Below, in pieces: positions 8,301-16,558 of a stretch of DNA of 53,687 nt. Position 1 is the first letter of the stretch; every line of letters starts with the position of its first letter. Origin of the DNA: a virus; the IMG/VR virus record IMGVR_UViG_3300036827_000021, positions 1-53,687 of that record. One strand, 5' to 3'. The translations under genes were made by a program, and so were the position numbers. The notes under the pieces are model-generated. The model had not been told where the DNA came from. It made no database searches and saw only the letters and a list, made by a program, of their open reading frames with translations.

Positions 8301-10330
8301 GGCCAAAGCTTATTCCACGCTGCCTGGATAGGCTTCCATGCACTAGAGAAGTCTTTACCGATATCCTGGAAGACACCCCTGAACTGGTCCCAATGCTTGT
8401 ACACATAGTACGCACCGTAAGCAAGTGCAGCAAGTATAGCTATGATAATGCTGGCCTTAGTTGCAAAGCCTACCATGGTGACTTCTGCTGCACGAAGAGC
8501 ACCTGTGAATACTACCCAGATACCAACAAGTGCAGCAAGCAAGCCACCCAGTAGCAATGTAGCGGCAGCTGCCAAGCCTAGGTACGTGATCCACTTCTGC
8601 ATTGCAGGGTTGAGATGACCGAACGCGCCCATGATCTTGACGAGGACACCGAGCAGCTTCAACTTCAAGGGCAACACATAACTGCCGATGATTGTCTTGG
8701 TAGCCTGCCAACGGTTGTTCATGACTTGAATCTGTGCCTGTGGCGTGTTGGCCATCGTCTTGTAGGCTGCGGCTGTAGCTCCACCAGCATCTTGCATGCT
8801 GGTAGTCATTTGTCCAAGGAGGTTGTTCGTGTCATTCAGTGCGTGGTTCCAGAACCGCATTGCCTGAATCGTACCGCCAGAACCCTTGAGCAACTCCTGC
8901 ATAACCCCGGAACGCTGTTCCTTAGTCATGCCCCTGAAGGCATTCTGCAACTCATGGACAATTTCGACCATGGGCTTCATCTTGCCTTGTGCATCCAACA
9001 AATGGACACTTGTGGTAGCCAAGCCCTTGTTGACCTTTTCAACATTGGCAAGTGCCTGAGAACCGAATGCCTCCTTGAAGACACTGACAGCGACCTTGCC
9101 AAAGTTCTTCATGGACTCGACTGTGTGGAAGTTGGCAATCGAGTCAAGAGCACGTGCTGCAGAAGATGAGGCCATTGCAGCACTGAGACCATTACGGGTC
9201 AGGAACGCAAGCATGCCTGCAAGTGACTCAAGCGACTGCCCTGCACGAATAGCGGAAGGAACAGAACGACCAATCGTGTCAGCAAACTGCTTGTAGGTAC
9301 CAACACCCTTTCTGACCAACTGGAACATGACATCATTGACATGGTTGACGTCTTCTGCACCTAGCTTGTAAGCGTTCATGATACCGATCGTTGCACGACC
9401 AGTATCTTCCATAGGTGCAGCACCTGCAACAGAAGCCCTTGCAATCGAGGCTAGGATCTTCGCAGCGCCCTGTGCTGTGACATTCATGGAGGAGTAAATG
9501 TCATACAGGGAACTTTGCACTTCGTCGAACTGCACAGCATAGGTGCTAGCGACCTGGCGACCAGTGTCAGCAAGACTAGCTAGGCTGACCTTGACCTTAT
9601 CGGTCTGTGTCTCAGTCCTTGCCACCTGAGCGTTATACTCTTGTGCAGCGCTTGCCATCTCGGAAAACGCATGGATCGAGATTGCACCCACTGCAGCAGA
9701 AAGCACACCGCCAGTGATGAAGCTGTAGCCACGAGTCATTCGTGCCGTGGCAGCAGACCTGGCTTCTGCAGCAGCAGCTTCTTGAGCAGCAGCCTGTTCT
9801 CGTAGTGCAGCGACACGTGTAGCAGCTTCGTGAGCTTCTACTCGCTGCAGCTCACGGATAGCAGCAATCTGCTCTTCTGTGCCACGAACCTGTTCACGAT
9901 CGAGGACGATCTCTTCGCGAAGCTCTGCTGCACGCTGAACTGCTGCATCGTGATAGGCAGCACGCTGAGACCGAAGCATAGCAATGGACTCGGTCTGTGA
10001 CCTACCAGTGGCTACTTCTTGTGCGCGAAGCTCTGCAATACGTCGCTGTGCAGCACTTGAGGAGATCCTGTCTTGCTCTCGTACTTGGTTGATCTGCTCC
10101 TGCGTGGTAGCCATATCACGCTGACGTTCACGTCGAGTTGCCTGCAGACCAGCAATCTTGTCTTTGGCTTCGCGGTCGGATGCTTCACGAGCGCGACGAA
10201 TCTGTGCAATCTGTTGCGAGACAATCTCGCGGTCAGTCTGTCCGAGGCGCTGAGCAAAGGATCGGAGGACACCTGTCGCTTCATCGCGCGCACGAAGTAC
10301 AAGGTACAATTCGTGCGAACTGAGCGCCAT
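5396..10330 (-). CDS. Tape measure protein
   Basis: A 1644-residue protein, the longest gene in the window. Residues 1-200 are coiled coil rich in Ala, Arg, Gln and Glu. A TP901-type core follows (SVPSAIRAGQSLESLAGMLA, then LTRNGLSAAMASSSAARALD). Strongly hydrophobic segments include LGLAAAATLLLGGLLAALVG and ASIIIAILAALAYGAYYVY, plus a Gly-Ala-rich segment near residue 830-880 that could insert in the host membrane. Near residue 1240 is the usual tape-measure motif GWVRGPGGPTSDDVAAWLSNG. It sets tail length and helps DNA entry. With the rule of thumb of 0.15 nm per residue the tail would be about 245 nm. The start has GGAGGGCAC before ATG. Confidence 0.92.
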   Translation of the reverse strand: MALSSHELYLVLRARDEATGVLRSFAQRLGQTDREIVSQQIAQIRRAREASDREAKDKIAGLQATRRERQRDMATTQEQINQVREQDRISSSAAQRRIAELRAQEVATGRSQTESIAMLRSQRAAYHDAAVQRAAELREEIVLDREQVRGTEEQIAAIRELQRVEAHEAATRVAALREQAAAQEAAAAEARSAATARMTRGYSFITGGVLSAAVGAISIHAFSEMASAAQEYNAQVARTETQTDKVKVSLASLADTGRQVASTYAVQFDEVQSSLYDIYSSMNVTAQGAAKILASIARASVAGAAPMEDTGRATIGIMNAYKLGAEDVNHVNDVMFQLVRKGVGTYKQFADTIGRSVPSAIRAGQSLESLAGMLAFLTRNGLSAAMASSSAARALDSIANFHTVESMKNFGKVAVSVFKEAFGSQALANVEKVNKGLATTSVHLLDAQGKMKPMVEIVHELQNAFRGMTKEQRSGVMQELLKGSGGTIQAMRFWNHALNDTNNLLGQMTTSMQDAGGATAAAYKTMANTPQAQIQVMNNRWQATKTIIGSYVLPLKLKLLGVLVKIMGAFGHLNPAMQKWITYLGLAAAATLLLGGLLAALVGIWVVFTGALRAAEVTMVGFATKASIIIAILAALAYGAYYVYKHWDQFRGVFQDIGKDFSSAWKPIQAAWNKLWPVLIAGAKKIGLAFEELVTDLHSHSGQIGTIFAGIGKFFATLLDLVRVSWPMISTIIANVIRGLIPVINGLLAIFSALGRVWDNMPQDARNVIVAAGLVAFAFRGMITSSSLWTNSIGRATTSIRTSFGSILKSGKALQVGLLSLGIGSIIGNYAGQIGGAKGKIAGALGGAAAGALTGLALGGGPWGAAIGALAGGISGLVTSWGKEDSAADLAKQTAVAALNAQTDAANTLLGALRATNGEYNLTYRNAVVQQLSKKLPGQTASPLQNAITGGINPYYVVGAAQGDPKALAQIKNAYIALQKKYLPYFTKGEKAGQTIPSQYFDQEAALKSLLGQLVQYDPTLKKVEQEWEAEARAMNKTLTPTRLLQQGAKGLRSALQGTGTALESNSNKYIANSQDASRNTATIKEFVDAAYQHSAASIEDGKSVQYATGLYFNQIGALEKTLAQMGFNKQAIYNLISGYNKVPSQVRTYLAQHGVTVAQIMAIVNTYGRIPHSLSTLITVSGVGNALTQLHQLVTYLEALNSGAHIGIDQQTVGGSTSGGRHLAGATGGWVRGPGGPTSDDVAAWLSNGEFVVNARQSKKYGKLLQDINNGRQVKAFARGGAVNFSPPGGRYAYLSSLHPTTAGYTSALNTLRNTMRNTRFPSLVQDLFGTTATLKHAADMMITSAHYVLTSVQGAALRTQESVLTRLSTNYNRLKAQIAAQVQRVQDMEQSRTELSGNVSQAVSGTFDIGSELGSFSDIYGDLSRAKKDADTFKADIAKLKAKGYGPYLISQLYAAGPAAIPTIESLLSASPGQVKAFMASYRGLNADATQIGTAVAANLYNAGIAAANGLILGLRKRESAVVAIMRQIATSMINELKKRLGIASPGKEFMSIGVDNMKGLENGHDKGFSYVRSKLAKHSTTLADLYRVGPDGSAPVGLSTGKTGAGKHVEFHEGAFQITTQEIDPVKHAADLGWEIARRVD

Positions 10331-10339
10331 GTGCCCTCC

Positions 10340-10567
10340 TCACCCTCGTCGCTTGGGTCTTGCCTTGGAGGCCTGCTTCTGTTGGTACGCTTCGTACTTA
10401 TGTATACCGAACAGACCAGCTTCCAAGTATACCATCATGCGTGGGTCCTGATCTAGAATGCCGCCCGCACCTGGAAGCCCACCTACGTCTTTTGCTACAG
10501 ATGCTAGCTCGAGGGCAAATGCAACGTCCTCTTCAAGCTCTCTACCTGTAATAAGGTGTGCCTCCAC
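10340..10567 (-). CDS. Tail assembly chaperone, frameshifted C-terminal part
   Basis: A 75-residue reading frame starting with GTG but without its own good ribosome site. Its frame is open upstream to the end of the preceding chaperone and is exactly the -1 frame relative to it. Ribosomes that slip at 10579-10585 would make a single fusion running to 10340. The sequence (TGRELEEDVAFALELASVAK, then a basic QQKQASKARPKRRG tail) fits the T part of a gpG/gpGT pair. These chaperones bind the tape measure and recruit tail-tube protein, and they sit just before the tape measure as here. Confidence 0.75.
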   Translation of the reverse strand: MEAHLITGRELEEDVAFALELASVAKDVGGLPGAGGILDQDPRMMVYLEAGLFGIHKYEAYQQKQASKARPKRRG

Positions 10568-10575
10568 GCGGGCAC

Positions 10576-10965
10576 CTAGTTTTCCAGATCGTCATCTTCC
10601 TCAAAGTTGTTCATCTCGCTGATCCGCTTCTCGATCTCCTGACCGATTTTCGGGTCGAGCTTGATGATGTCCGACGGGCTGTGAAGGTTGAGTGTCTTGC
10701 CAGTTTCGTCTTCCAGGTTGTGGTCGACAATGCAGACACGAAACTCGAACTGGTTCACCTCGCTGGAACCCATTGCGAGAGAACCCTTCATGCCCTCGTC
10801 CTTCTTGCTGCCCTTCTTGCCAGTACCCATGTCGACATCCATCTTCATGAGTGCACGGCGCTGAAGAACCTGCCCGTAGGACATGGAACGCAGTACCACG
10901 AACCCATCGGGACAGGTCTTCAGATCGAACTTCTCGGTATCACCAGTTGCGACTGCATTAGGCAT
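10576..10965 (-). CDS. Tail assembly chaperone (gpG-like)
   Basis: A 129-residue acidic protein between the tail-tube gene and the tape measure. It begins MPNAVATGDTEKFDLKTCPDGFVVLRSM and ends with a very acidic FEEDDDLEN tail immediately before the stop. No motif is recognised, but position, size and the frameshift site at its end mark it as the shorter of the two tail chaperones. ATG follows GAGAGGGGAATGAA. Confidence 0.75.
   Translation of the reverse strand: MPNAVATGDTEKFDLKTCPDGFVVLRSMSYGQVLQRRALMKMDVDMGTGKKGSKKDEGMKGSLAMGSSEVNQFEFRVCIVDHNLEDETGKTLNLHSPSDIIKLDPKIGQEIEKRISEMNNFEEDDDLEN
10579..10585 (-). other. Programmed -1 frameshift site
   Basis: On the minus strand the last codons of the first chaperone read CTG GAA AAC TAG. 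The heptamer GGAAAAC lies flush with the stop. Slipping back one base moves the ribosome into the open frame of 10567-10340. The lambda site is GGGAAAG. GGAAAAC is a weaker relative because only the A-site codon re-pairs fully. Confidence 0.65.
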
Positions 10966-11013
10966 TTCATTCCCCTCTCTGGAATATGCCCGTTGGTGGA
11001 CTATTCAGTTGTG

Positions 11014-11946
11014 TTACGTGATCGACTCGGTCAGGCATAGAACCGTGATCGAGTAGTGCTTGCCTGTGCCATCGATTGCGAGCTGGTACGCGATGCTTGC
11101 TCGCACCTCGTCACCCTGAGCACTCAGACCAACTTCGTACGTGTCCACGATCGCTACAGGTGCAAGGATTGTCACACGGTCGCTTGCACCGTTGGATGCC
11201 AGCAACGTGATCGACTTGGACGTGAGCGCCTTGAACGCGTCGTACTCGGTACGGTCCAGGAAGTCTCGAGCAACGGTCAACGTGCCCTCAGACTCACCGA
11301 ACAGGATGTAGTTCGCAGCAGTAGTCGTGTCGATACGGTACTGCGCGTCCGCGTTGTCGTTCACCTGGAACGAGAATGTATCGGTGTCGAAGATCTGCGA
11401 CGCCGTCGGAATCTGCAGCGAGTACGTACCTGCACCGTACGGAACTGTCGTCGGCCACGTAGGTGTGGGCAGAGTCTGCTCAGCCTCGTCGAGACCCACG
11501 ACACTTGCAGTTGCCATGAGTTCGCCGTCGGTGACCTCGAGTGTCAGCTGACCGACTACACAGCCTACGTAGCCGAACACAATGCCGTTACGAACGACAG
11601 TGATCGACAACGTCTTGCCTGCAACAGCAGCAGACGACGGAGTGAACACGTACGTGTAAGGGCCCGTACCTGTCTTTGCCATCGTGCAGCGCATCGCACG
11701 CAGGAAGTAGATGATCGTGTCCGAAGTCACTTCGAACTGAACATCACCTTCAACGTGCGAGTTGCCAGGCAACGCACCGACCAGACCCGAAGTGTTGCGA
11801 ATCGGCCGTCGATAGGTTGTTGCCTGTGGTCGTGTGAGCGACTCGGACATGATGGGAATGAACTTGGTCGGTGCCAAGTACGTGCCGACTACAGCTTCGA
11901 TCGCCACACCCACAATGCCTGAGGCACCAATGCCTGGACTACTCAT
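11014..11946 (-). CDS. Major tail tube protein
   Basis: A 310-residue beta-rich protein with many Thr, Val and Gly and no hydrophobic segments. The N-terminus (IGASGIVGVAIEAVVGTYLAPTKFIPI) followed by RRPIRNTSGLVGALPGNSHVEG is typical of phage tail-tube proteins that start with an AIE..G.Y..PT motif. It lies upstream of the chaperones and tape measure, as major tail genes do. It overlaps the previous gene by 8 bases. The C-terminal VALDG-like strand (ASIAYQLAIDG) fits the closing sheet of the tube fold. It forms the hexameric rings of the tail. Confidence 0.82.
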   Translation of the reverse strand: MSSPGIGASGIVGVAIEAVVGTYLAPTKFIPIMSESLTRPQATTYRRPIRNTSGLVGALPGNSHVEGDVQFEVTSDTIIYFLRAMRCTMAKTGTGPYTYVFTPSSAAVAGKTLSITVVRNGIVFGYVGCVVGQLTLEVTDGELMATASVVGLDEAEQTLPTPTWPTTVPYGAGTYSLQIPTASQIFDTDTFSFQVNDNADAQYRIDTTTAANYILFGESEGTLTVARDFLDRTEYDAFKALTSKSITLLASNGASDRVTILAPVAIVDTYEVGLSAQGDEVRASIAYQLAIDGTGKHYSITVLCLTESIT

Positions 11947-12373
11947 CGTCGTTCACCTCCTGCTTGGGCGCGGAAAGAACATTGACCATGTCGGCCTTCT
12001 TCCTGAGTCCAGTCAGCTCATCCGAACGACCAAGCTTTTCAGCATAGTCGCGCAGTTGCTGCATGTTCATGGAATCCAGATCGACAGGCTGACCCGACTT
12101 CGGATCGACTTGTACGACGTCACCTGGACCATGAACCTCTACCGTGTGTGGCGGAATGTCTTCACGTTCCAGCATGAAGTCATCGAGGCCACTGAAGGTC
12201 ACGCCATTGCCATTGCAGAAACCTCCGCGCTGCGCGACGTACACCTCCACACGGCCGTCGTCTTCGATAGGAGTCGTTTCCCCATTGGGAAAGACGCCTA
12301 GCCCGTCTACCACAACAAGACTGCCTGGGTCTTGGTTGGGTAGATCGAGCGTTACGCTCGGTACAGTTGTCAC
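11939..12373 (-). CDS. Structural protein with SAP/Rho-N-like C-terminus
   Basis: A 144-residue protein between the neck protein and the tail tube. The N-terminal 90 residues are beta-rich and acidic. Residues about 104-133 (NMQQLRDYAEKLGRSDELTGLRKKADMVNVL) resemble a SAP or Rho-N helix-extended-loop-helix motif, which usually binds nucleic acid. Such a domain on a head-tail gene product is seen in some actinophages. The exact role is unknown. It overlaps the tail-tube start by 8 bases. Confidence 0.55.
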   Translation of the reverse strand: MTTVPSVTLDLPNQDPGSLVVVDGLGVFPNGETTPIEDDGRVEVYVAQRGGFCNGNGVTFSGLDDFMLEREDIPPHTVEVHGPGDVVQVDPKSGQPVDLDSMNMQQLRDYAEKLGRSDELTGLRKKADMVNVLSAPKQEVNDDE

Positions 12374-12384
12374 CGGTCTTCCTC

Positions 12385-12846
12385 CTAACCCATCGGCAGT
12401 ATCAGTTGTGACTGGCCAACAACGGTGAGTCGCGCGGTGCGATACACCGATCCTGCAACTTCCTTGAAGCCTGGTTCAACCAGACGAACAAGGGAGTCGA
12501 TCAGCTGCTGGTCGCCATGAACGTCTCGTAGTAATGGATCTGCGTCAATCTGTCCCTCCACCAGCTCACCTACTGCAACGGCCTGTTGCAAGTTCAATTG
12601 AGGACTTTGGATCGTGGTGATGTAGATATAGATGAAGACCGTGAGCTCGATCTTCGACATACGACCTACACCCTTGTACTGCTTCGACTTCGGACCAGGT
12701 TCCACACATGCTACTGGAGTTGTAGGAATCTTATCCTGATCGCCGTAGTACACAGCTTGCAGACCTGTAACGCCAGTACTGGCGGGATCAGTAAGCTTGG
12801 TCTGGAGAGCGAGCGAGTAGCCAGCTGCAGAGGTGAGTAGGCTCAT
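12385..12846 (-). CDS. Tail terminator or neck protein
   Basis: A 153-residue protein if started at the ATG that overlaps the upstream stop (ATGA). A longer frame starts at 12888 but lies inside the upstream gene. The order gpG-like completion protein, this gene, then tail tube is the place of the tail terminator. The fold looks alpha/beta (KIELTVFIYIYITTIQSPQL strands, then amphipathic helices), as in gpU-like proteins. No catalytic motif. Assignment is from position. Confidence 0.5.
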   Translation of the reverse strand: MSLLTSAAGYSLALQTKLTDPASTGVTGLQAVYYGDQDKIPTTPVACVEPGPKSKQYKGVGRMSKIELTVFIYIYITTIQSPQLNLQQAVAVGELVEGQIDADPLLRDVHGDQQLIDSLVRLVEPGFKEVAGSVYRTARLTVVGQSQLILPMG

Positions 12847-13502
12847 ACCTCCACCCCAAACGCCCTGGTCACTCGCTCGCCCAACCACGTCATGAAGATT
12901 TCGTAGATAGCCAGTTCATCCTCAGGCTGAATCATCAAGAACTGGCGCTGTGGAATTGCTCCAGCATCATCACTGATGCCTTGACGCTTGTAGTAGTTGT
13001 ACTCGGTTGTTGCCTTCTGAACGTTACCCTTGTGCTTCACGAGCAATGCACGCATCGAACCGTTGTACCCTGCCTGATGTACCTTGCCATACCAAGCAGA
13101 GGAAGGGAGGTTGTCAATACGAGCAGTGGTCGTAGTGATCGTCCAGATGTTGACCTGGCTAGCTACCTTTCGGAGCGTTCCAGTACGATTCAGGATCTTC
13201 GTGCCACTGCCTTCCTTGGCACGACGAGTGAGCGTAAACTCCGACAGAGGTTCCCAAGGCGGCCGACCCCCTTCATCGAAATTGCGCCGAATACTCGGAA
13301 CCATCACTTCACGGATTGAACGAAGTAATGGCTCTCGGAAGGATCGAATGTCCATTCCGAGCTTGTCGATGCGAGCCGCAGTAATGCCGAGCGTGGGCTC
13401 GAACTGAACGTCAGGGACAAGAGCAGGAGACAGCGTACTCGTAGTCCGTAATCCGCCACGGACCGAGCTGATGATATCCCTAGAGCCTGGAACGCTAGGC
13501 AT
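12843..13502 (-). CDS. Head-tail joining protein, Mu gpG/virion morphogenesis-like
   Basis: A 219-residue protein started at the ATG that overlaps the upstream stop; a longer frame to 13586 is rejected. Residues 80-125 (RNFDEGGRPPWEPLSEFTL, then RAKEGSGTKILNRTGTLRK) match the phage virion morphogenesis family, in which W.PLS..T and iL.rtG.L are typical. These proteins act in head completion or as tail-completion proteins. The family relation to Mu-like phages matches the Mu-like portal and protease of the same operon. Confidence 0.65.
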   Translation of the reverse strand: MPSVPGSRDIISSVRGGLRTTSTLSPALVPDVQFEPTLGITAARIDKLGMDIRSFREPLLRSIREVMVPSIRRNFDEGGRPPWEPLSEFTLTRRAKEGSGTKILNRTGTLRKVASQVNIWTITTTTARIDNLPSSAWYGKVHQAGYNGSMRALLVKHKGNVQKATTEYNYYKRQGISDDAGAIPQRQFLMIQPEDELAIYEIFMTWLGERVTRAFGVEV

Positions 13503-13975
13503 CAGAAGCAGTCTCCCATGGAGAACTTCGCAGGGCCGAGGCTTCGATCCAGACAACCTTCGAACGGAGCGTTGTACCTCGGCCACGCCAGCGAAGACAG
13601 ATCGTTCGGGTAGAACAGTGGCGCGTCGGCGTTCAGAGCCGTAGCAGTCGCGTCCGGTAGGACGATCGTGCCTGCAGCAATACCAGACATGAGCTGGTCT
13701 GCCTTAGCCATCAAGAGGACAGCATACGCGCTTACGTCGTCGTCCTCAGAAACGGTACGGTTGATGAACCAGGCTGCGTAGTACATGGCAAGCACCTTAC
13801 GAATGAGACCAGGTGTGCTGCTCTCATCCACCCAGGTAGAAGTCTCGTAAGCGTGGGCAGCTTGCGCAACCACTTGCTCCCACAGAGACTCTTCCAGGTC
13901 AGCGTCAAGGACACTAACACTCAGCTTGACATGGTCAACCCAAGCGTTAGCGTCCTCAACAGCGATGTGCGCCAT
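13502..13975 (-). CDS. Head-tail connector protein
   Basis: A 157-residue, mostly helical protein right after the capsid and its small companion. Helices such as SLWEQVVAQAAHAYETSTWVDESS and GLIRKVLAMYYAAWFINRTV fit gp6/gp15-type adaptor proteins that dock under the portal. The C-terminal third is extended and aromatic (FYPNDLSSLAWPRYNAPFEG). Function is inferred from position and helix content. Confidence 0.55.
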   Translation of the reverse strand: MAHIAVEDANAWVDHVKLSVSVLDADLEESLWEQVVAQAAHAYETSTWVDESSTPGLIRKVLAMYYAAWFINRTVSEDDDVSAYAVLLMAKADQLMSGIAAGTIVLPDATATALNADAPLFYPNDLSSLAWPRYNAPFEGCLDRSLGPAKFSMGDCF

Positions 13976-13977
13976 GG

Positions 13978-14238
13978 TTACTTCGCAGGCTCCTTCTCCG
14001 GCTCAGCCAGCTGTGCTTCGAGCTCTGCGACTCTCGCCTGGAGTGCCTCGAGCTCCTCGTCGCGTTCTACAGCGGACTTCGGTGGTTCGCCAACCGTGCC
14101 CTGCGCGAGCCATTCGGCAACGAGCTCCTTGTCGAACTTGTACTTCGCGATCGGTTCGCCTGCTTCGACGACAGTCCGAACGTTCTTGCCGTCCTTGACC
14201 TCGCCATGGTCGATCACTGTGAGTGCAACCAGTGCCAT
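13978..14238 (-). CDS. Small coiled-coil protein after capsid gene
   Basis: An 86-residue protein. The first 50 residues are a small beta-rich domain (MALVALTVIDHGEVKDG, then RTVVEAGEPIAKYKFDKELV). The last 30 are an acidic coiled coil (DEELEALQARVAELEAQLAE) with a KEPAK tail. Comparable small proteins follow the capsid gene in many actinophages. The role is unknown, perhaps head decoration or connector. Confidence 0.6.
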   Translation of the reverse strand: MALVALTVIDHGEVKDGKNVRTVVEAGEPIAKYKFDKELVAEWLAQGTVGEPPKSAVERDEELEALQARVAELEAQLAEPEKEPAK

Positions 14239-14249
14239 ATCACACCCCC

Positions 14250-15371
14250 TTACGCCACTGCGGACTTGATGAGGTAGCCCGTGACGGACTTGCCGAAGTC
14301 ACCCGAAGTCGAGTTGATCTCGACGCCGACCATCTTGAGGTCGTACCGCCTACGAACACGGATGAGGTCGGACAGACGCTTCTGCTCCGACCAACGGTCG
14401 GTAGCCATCGCCAGCCCACCATTGATGCCCCAGACGAACTCGTACGCAAAGGCAGGAATCTTGAGCCCTGCACGCGGAGGCACCCATGCAAGGATGATGT
14501 CCTTGCCCCACAGGTACGAAGCACTGATCTGGTTGCCGAACGCGCCGACCTGGCCGACACCGATACCGACACCTGGCACGATGACCGAACCCGTCAGACC
14601 GAAGACCGCAGCAATGATCTCGGGCGTCAGGATAGCACGCTCCGAGTACTTGATGCGCTCGATGATGTCCGGGTGGTCTTCGAGAATGGTCATCACCTGG
14701 TACGGAATGACCGCCGTGTTCGGGTCGAAGAACACCTTGGCGTTGATAGCCCGGATGCCCGTCTTGATGACACCGATCGGATCTGAGTTCGAGTAGTCAC
14801 TGAACTGTGACGTACCGGAGAGCGTGATGCTCAAGCCGGATGCGTAGTTGGCAGTGTTGGTCACCATATCGTGCATGGCAACTTCCCTGCCCAGCAGAAT
14901 CTTCGACGTGACGAGCTCGGTACCGTCAGCATCAGGCGAAAAGATGCTGTCAGCGTTGTCGCGCTCTTCCTCGGTCACCGCGATCTGGAGTGCGTGTTCC
15001 TGAGCGTAGTACGTGTCACTCGAAACCGTCAGACCGGGAATCTCGTTCGCCTCGGTGCCAGGTGCGCGGTAGTCGCCCACCTCAGGCAGCCAAGCCTCAC
15101 GACCGAAGACGTAGTACTTGTCGGACTGCTTCTTCACCTTGACGGGTGGGAAGAGGCGTTCAGCGACAAGTCCACCATTCGGGAAGCCAAGGGAGATGTC
15201 CGTCAGGAACTGGTCGTGATGGATGTCGCCCGTGCCCGAAGGTTGGTAGACAGCACCACCAGCAATCGAGAAGACGTACTTGACGTCACCCGACTTGGTG
15301 ATGAAGCTGCCAACCGGAACGTTGGGATCGACGATGTGGTCGCAGATCCATAGTAGTGGCTTGTTAGTCAT
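14250..15371 (-). CDS. Major capsid protein, lambda E-like
   Basis: A 373-residue protein of the major capsid protein E type. Residues 30-110 hold the DQFLTDISLGFPNGGLVAERLFPPVKVKKQSDKYYVF strand set, then the spine helix region (EEERDNADSIFSPDADGTELVTSKIL), a P-domain centred on VFFDPNTAVIPYQVMTILEDHPDIIERIKYS, and the C-terminal RRRYDLKMVGVEI strand. It forms the HK97-fold shell. The ATG at 15371 has GGAGGAGGTGAC just upstream; the longer frame to 15419 overlaps the decoration gene. It follows protease-scaffold and decoration genes, the lambda/ReqiPepy6 order. Confidence 0.88.
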   Translation of the reverse strand: MTNKPLLWICDHIVDPNVPVGSFITKSGDVKYVFSIAGGAVYQPSGTGDIHHDQFLTDISLGFPNGGLVAERLFPPVKVKKQSDKYYVFGREAWLPEVGDYRAPGTEANEIPGLTVSSDTYYAQEHALQIAVTEEERDNADSIFSPDADGTELVTSKILLGREVAMHDMVTNTANYASGLSITLSGTSQFSDYSNSDPIGVIKTGIRAINAKVFFDPNTAVIPYQVMTILEDHPDIIERIKYSERAILTPEIIAAVFGLTGSVIVPGVGIGVGQVGAFGNQISASYLWGKDIILAWVPPRAGLKIPAFAYEFVWGINGGLAMATDRWSEQKRLSDLIRVRRRYDLKMVGVEINSTSGDFGKSVTGYLIKSAVA

Positions 15372-15384
15372 GTCACCTCCTCCG

Positions 15385-15834
15385 TTACCAGGTAGCGCCG
15401 GGAGTGAGCAGTACGTCAACGTACTGTCCCGCGGCAGTTGTGGTGGTCAGCGCAATGCCCACGATCTGCTTGGGCTGAGCACCCGCCGCTGCCTTGGCAA
15501 CGGTGATGACTCGCGCTGTGGTATCTGGCGTGACCCTGTCGAGAGCAGTGACTGCTGCTCCACAGAGCACACGTGTGAGGCCGAAGAGCTCGACACCTAG
15601 AAGTGCCTTGCCTGTACCAAGCTTGACGGTATCCAGAGCTTCCTGAACAACGCCGAACAGGCGAGAAGCATCACCGGCAGCGACAGCAGTAGTGGAACGC
15701 TTGATCGCGTTCGCCACTGAAGTCAGGGACGTGTTCGTGTTGAGTAGAACCTCAACAACCTCGAACTGCGCGTACGCAGTAGCACCAGTGGCCAGGAAGC
15801 CCTTGGAGAGTCCGTAGTTCGGACCAACACCCAT
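15385..15834 (-). CDS. Head decoration protein
   Basis: A 149-residue Ala, Thr and Val-rich protein between protease-scaffold and capsid, the usual place of a lambda D-like decoration protein. The segment pattern (LATGATAYAQFEVVEVLLNT, AKAAAGAQPKQIVGIALTTTTAAGQYVDVLLTPG) resembles DUF2190/gpD-like trimeric caps that clamp the expanded shell. ATG is preceded by a near-perfect GGAGGAGGTGA. Product assigned from position and composition. Confidence 0.65.
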   Translation of the reverse strand: MGVGPNYGLSKGFLATGATAYAQFEVVEVLLNTNTSLTSVANAIKRSTTAVAAGDASRLFGVVQEALDTVKLGTGKALLGVELFGLTRVLCGAAVTALDRVTPDTTARVITVAKAAAGAQPKQIVGIALTTTTAAGQYVDVLLTPGATW

Positions 15835-15850
15835 GTTAGTTCACCTCCTC

Positions 15851-16558
15851 CTAGCCCTGCGCGATTGCGCCGTCGGCGTCACGAACGTAGGCCTCGCGCT
15901 GGTAGTCACGGTACAGCGCCGGGTCGTCGTTCACGACTTGATTCATGGCCTCGGTGAAGGTCATGGTCTTGTCGGCCTCGCGAAGCTTGGCAACGCGGGC
16001 TGCGAGCTCCTTGTGTGCATCGGAGTCGTTGCCGGCTCCACCGCCACCAGGAATGACCTGCAAGCCACCGCGACGTTCGCCGAGTTCCTTGATGCGCGAC
16101 GTCAGCATGGTCTCGAGCGGCTTGGTGATCATCTCACGCAGCTGCTTGGTCATGCCAGGAGCAACGAGGCTCGAACGCATCTCCTCGAGGTCCGCTGGCG
16201 GAATCGCATAGCCGGCCTTGACTGCCGTCTCGCGAAGCCTGGTGAGCTGTGCATCGACCTCGGCCAGCTGAAGAGTACTGGTCTGCTCCTTGAGCTGCTG
16301 ACCGAGACCCTCCATGTGCTTCATCAGAGGACCCATGGCAGGGTTCTCCTTGAGCTGCTTGACCTGACCCACCGTGAGGCCCTCGATCTCGGACGGATCC
16401 GAATCCTTGGGCTCGTTCTTCGGTGGATCGTTCTTGGGAGGCTCGGAGAACGTCATCTCCTTCTCCTTGGCCAGCAGAGCCTTGTTGACGTCTTCCTCGG
16501 ATGCGTCGGCGGCTAGCCCCAGCTTCTCCGCGAGCATCTTCCGGACTGCTTCATTCAT
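15851..16558 (-). CDS. Nested scaffold protein from internal start
   Basis: Inside the protease gene, in the same frame, the ATG at 16558 (MNEAVRKMLAEKLG, residue 172) has GAAGGAGGG 6-7 bases upstream, stronger than most real starts here. The product would be the 235-residue scaffold half alone: helical, with DPPKNEPKDSDP linker and a long coiled coil. Mu (I/Z) and lambda (C/Nu3) use the same nested arrangement. Production of the shorter protein is inferred. Confidence 0.65.
   Translation of the reverse strand: MNEAVRKMLAEKLGLAADASEEDVNKALLAKEKEMTFSEPPKNDPPKNEPKDSDPSEIEGLTVGQVKQLKENPAMGPLMKHMEGLGQQLKEQTSTLQLAEVDAQLTRLRETAVKAGYAIPPADLEEMRSSLVAPGMTKQLREMITKPLETMLTSRIKELGERRGGLQVIPGGGGAGNDSDAHKELAARVAKLREADKTMTFTEAMNQVVNDDPALYRDYQREAYVRDADGAIAQG

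Noticed and set aside
11056-11922. 288-codon plus-strand frame opposite the tail tube gene
   Set aside because: Arg, Cys and Val-rich antisense shadow of a GC-rich gene, with no ribosome site.
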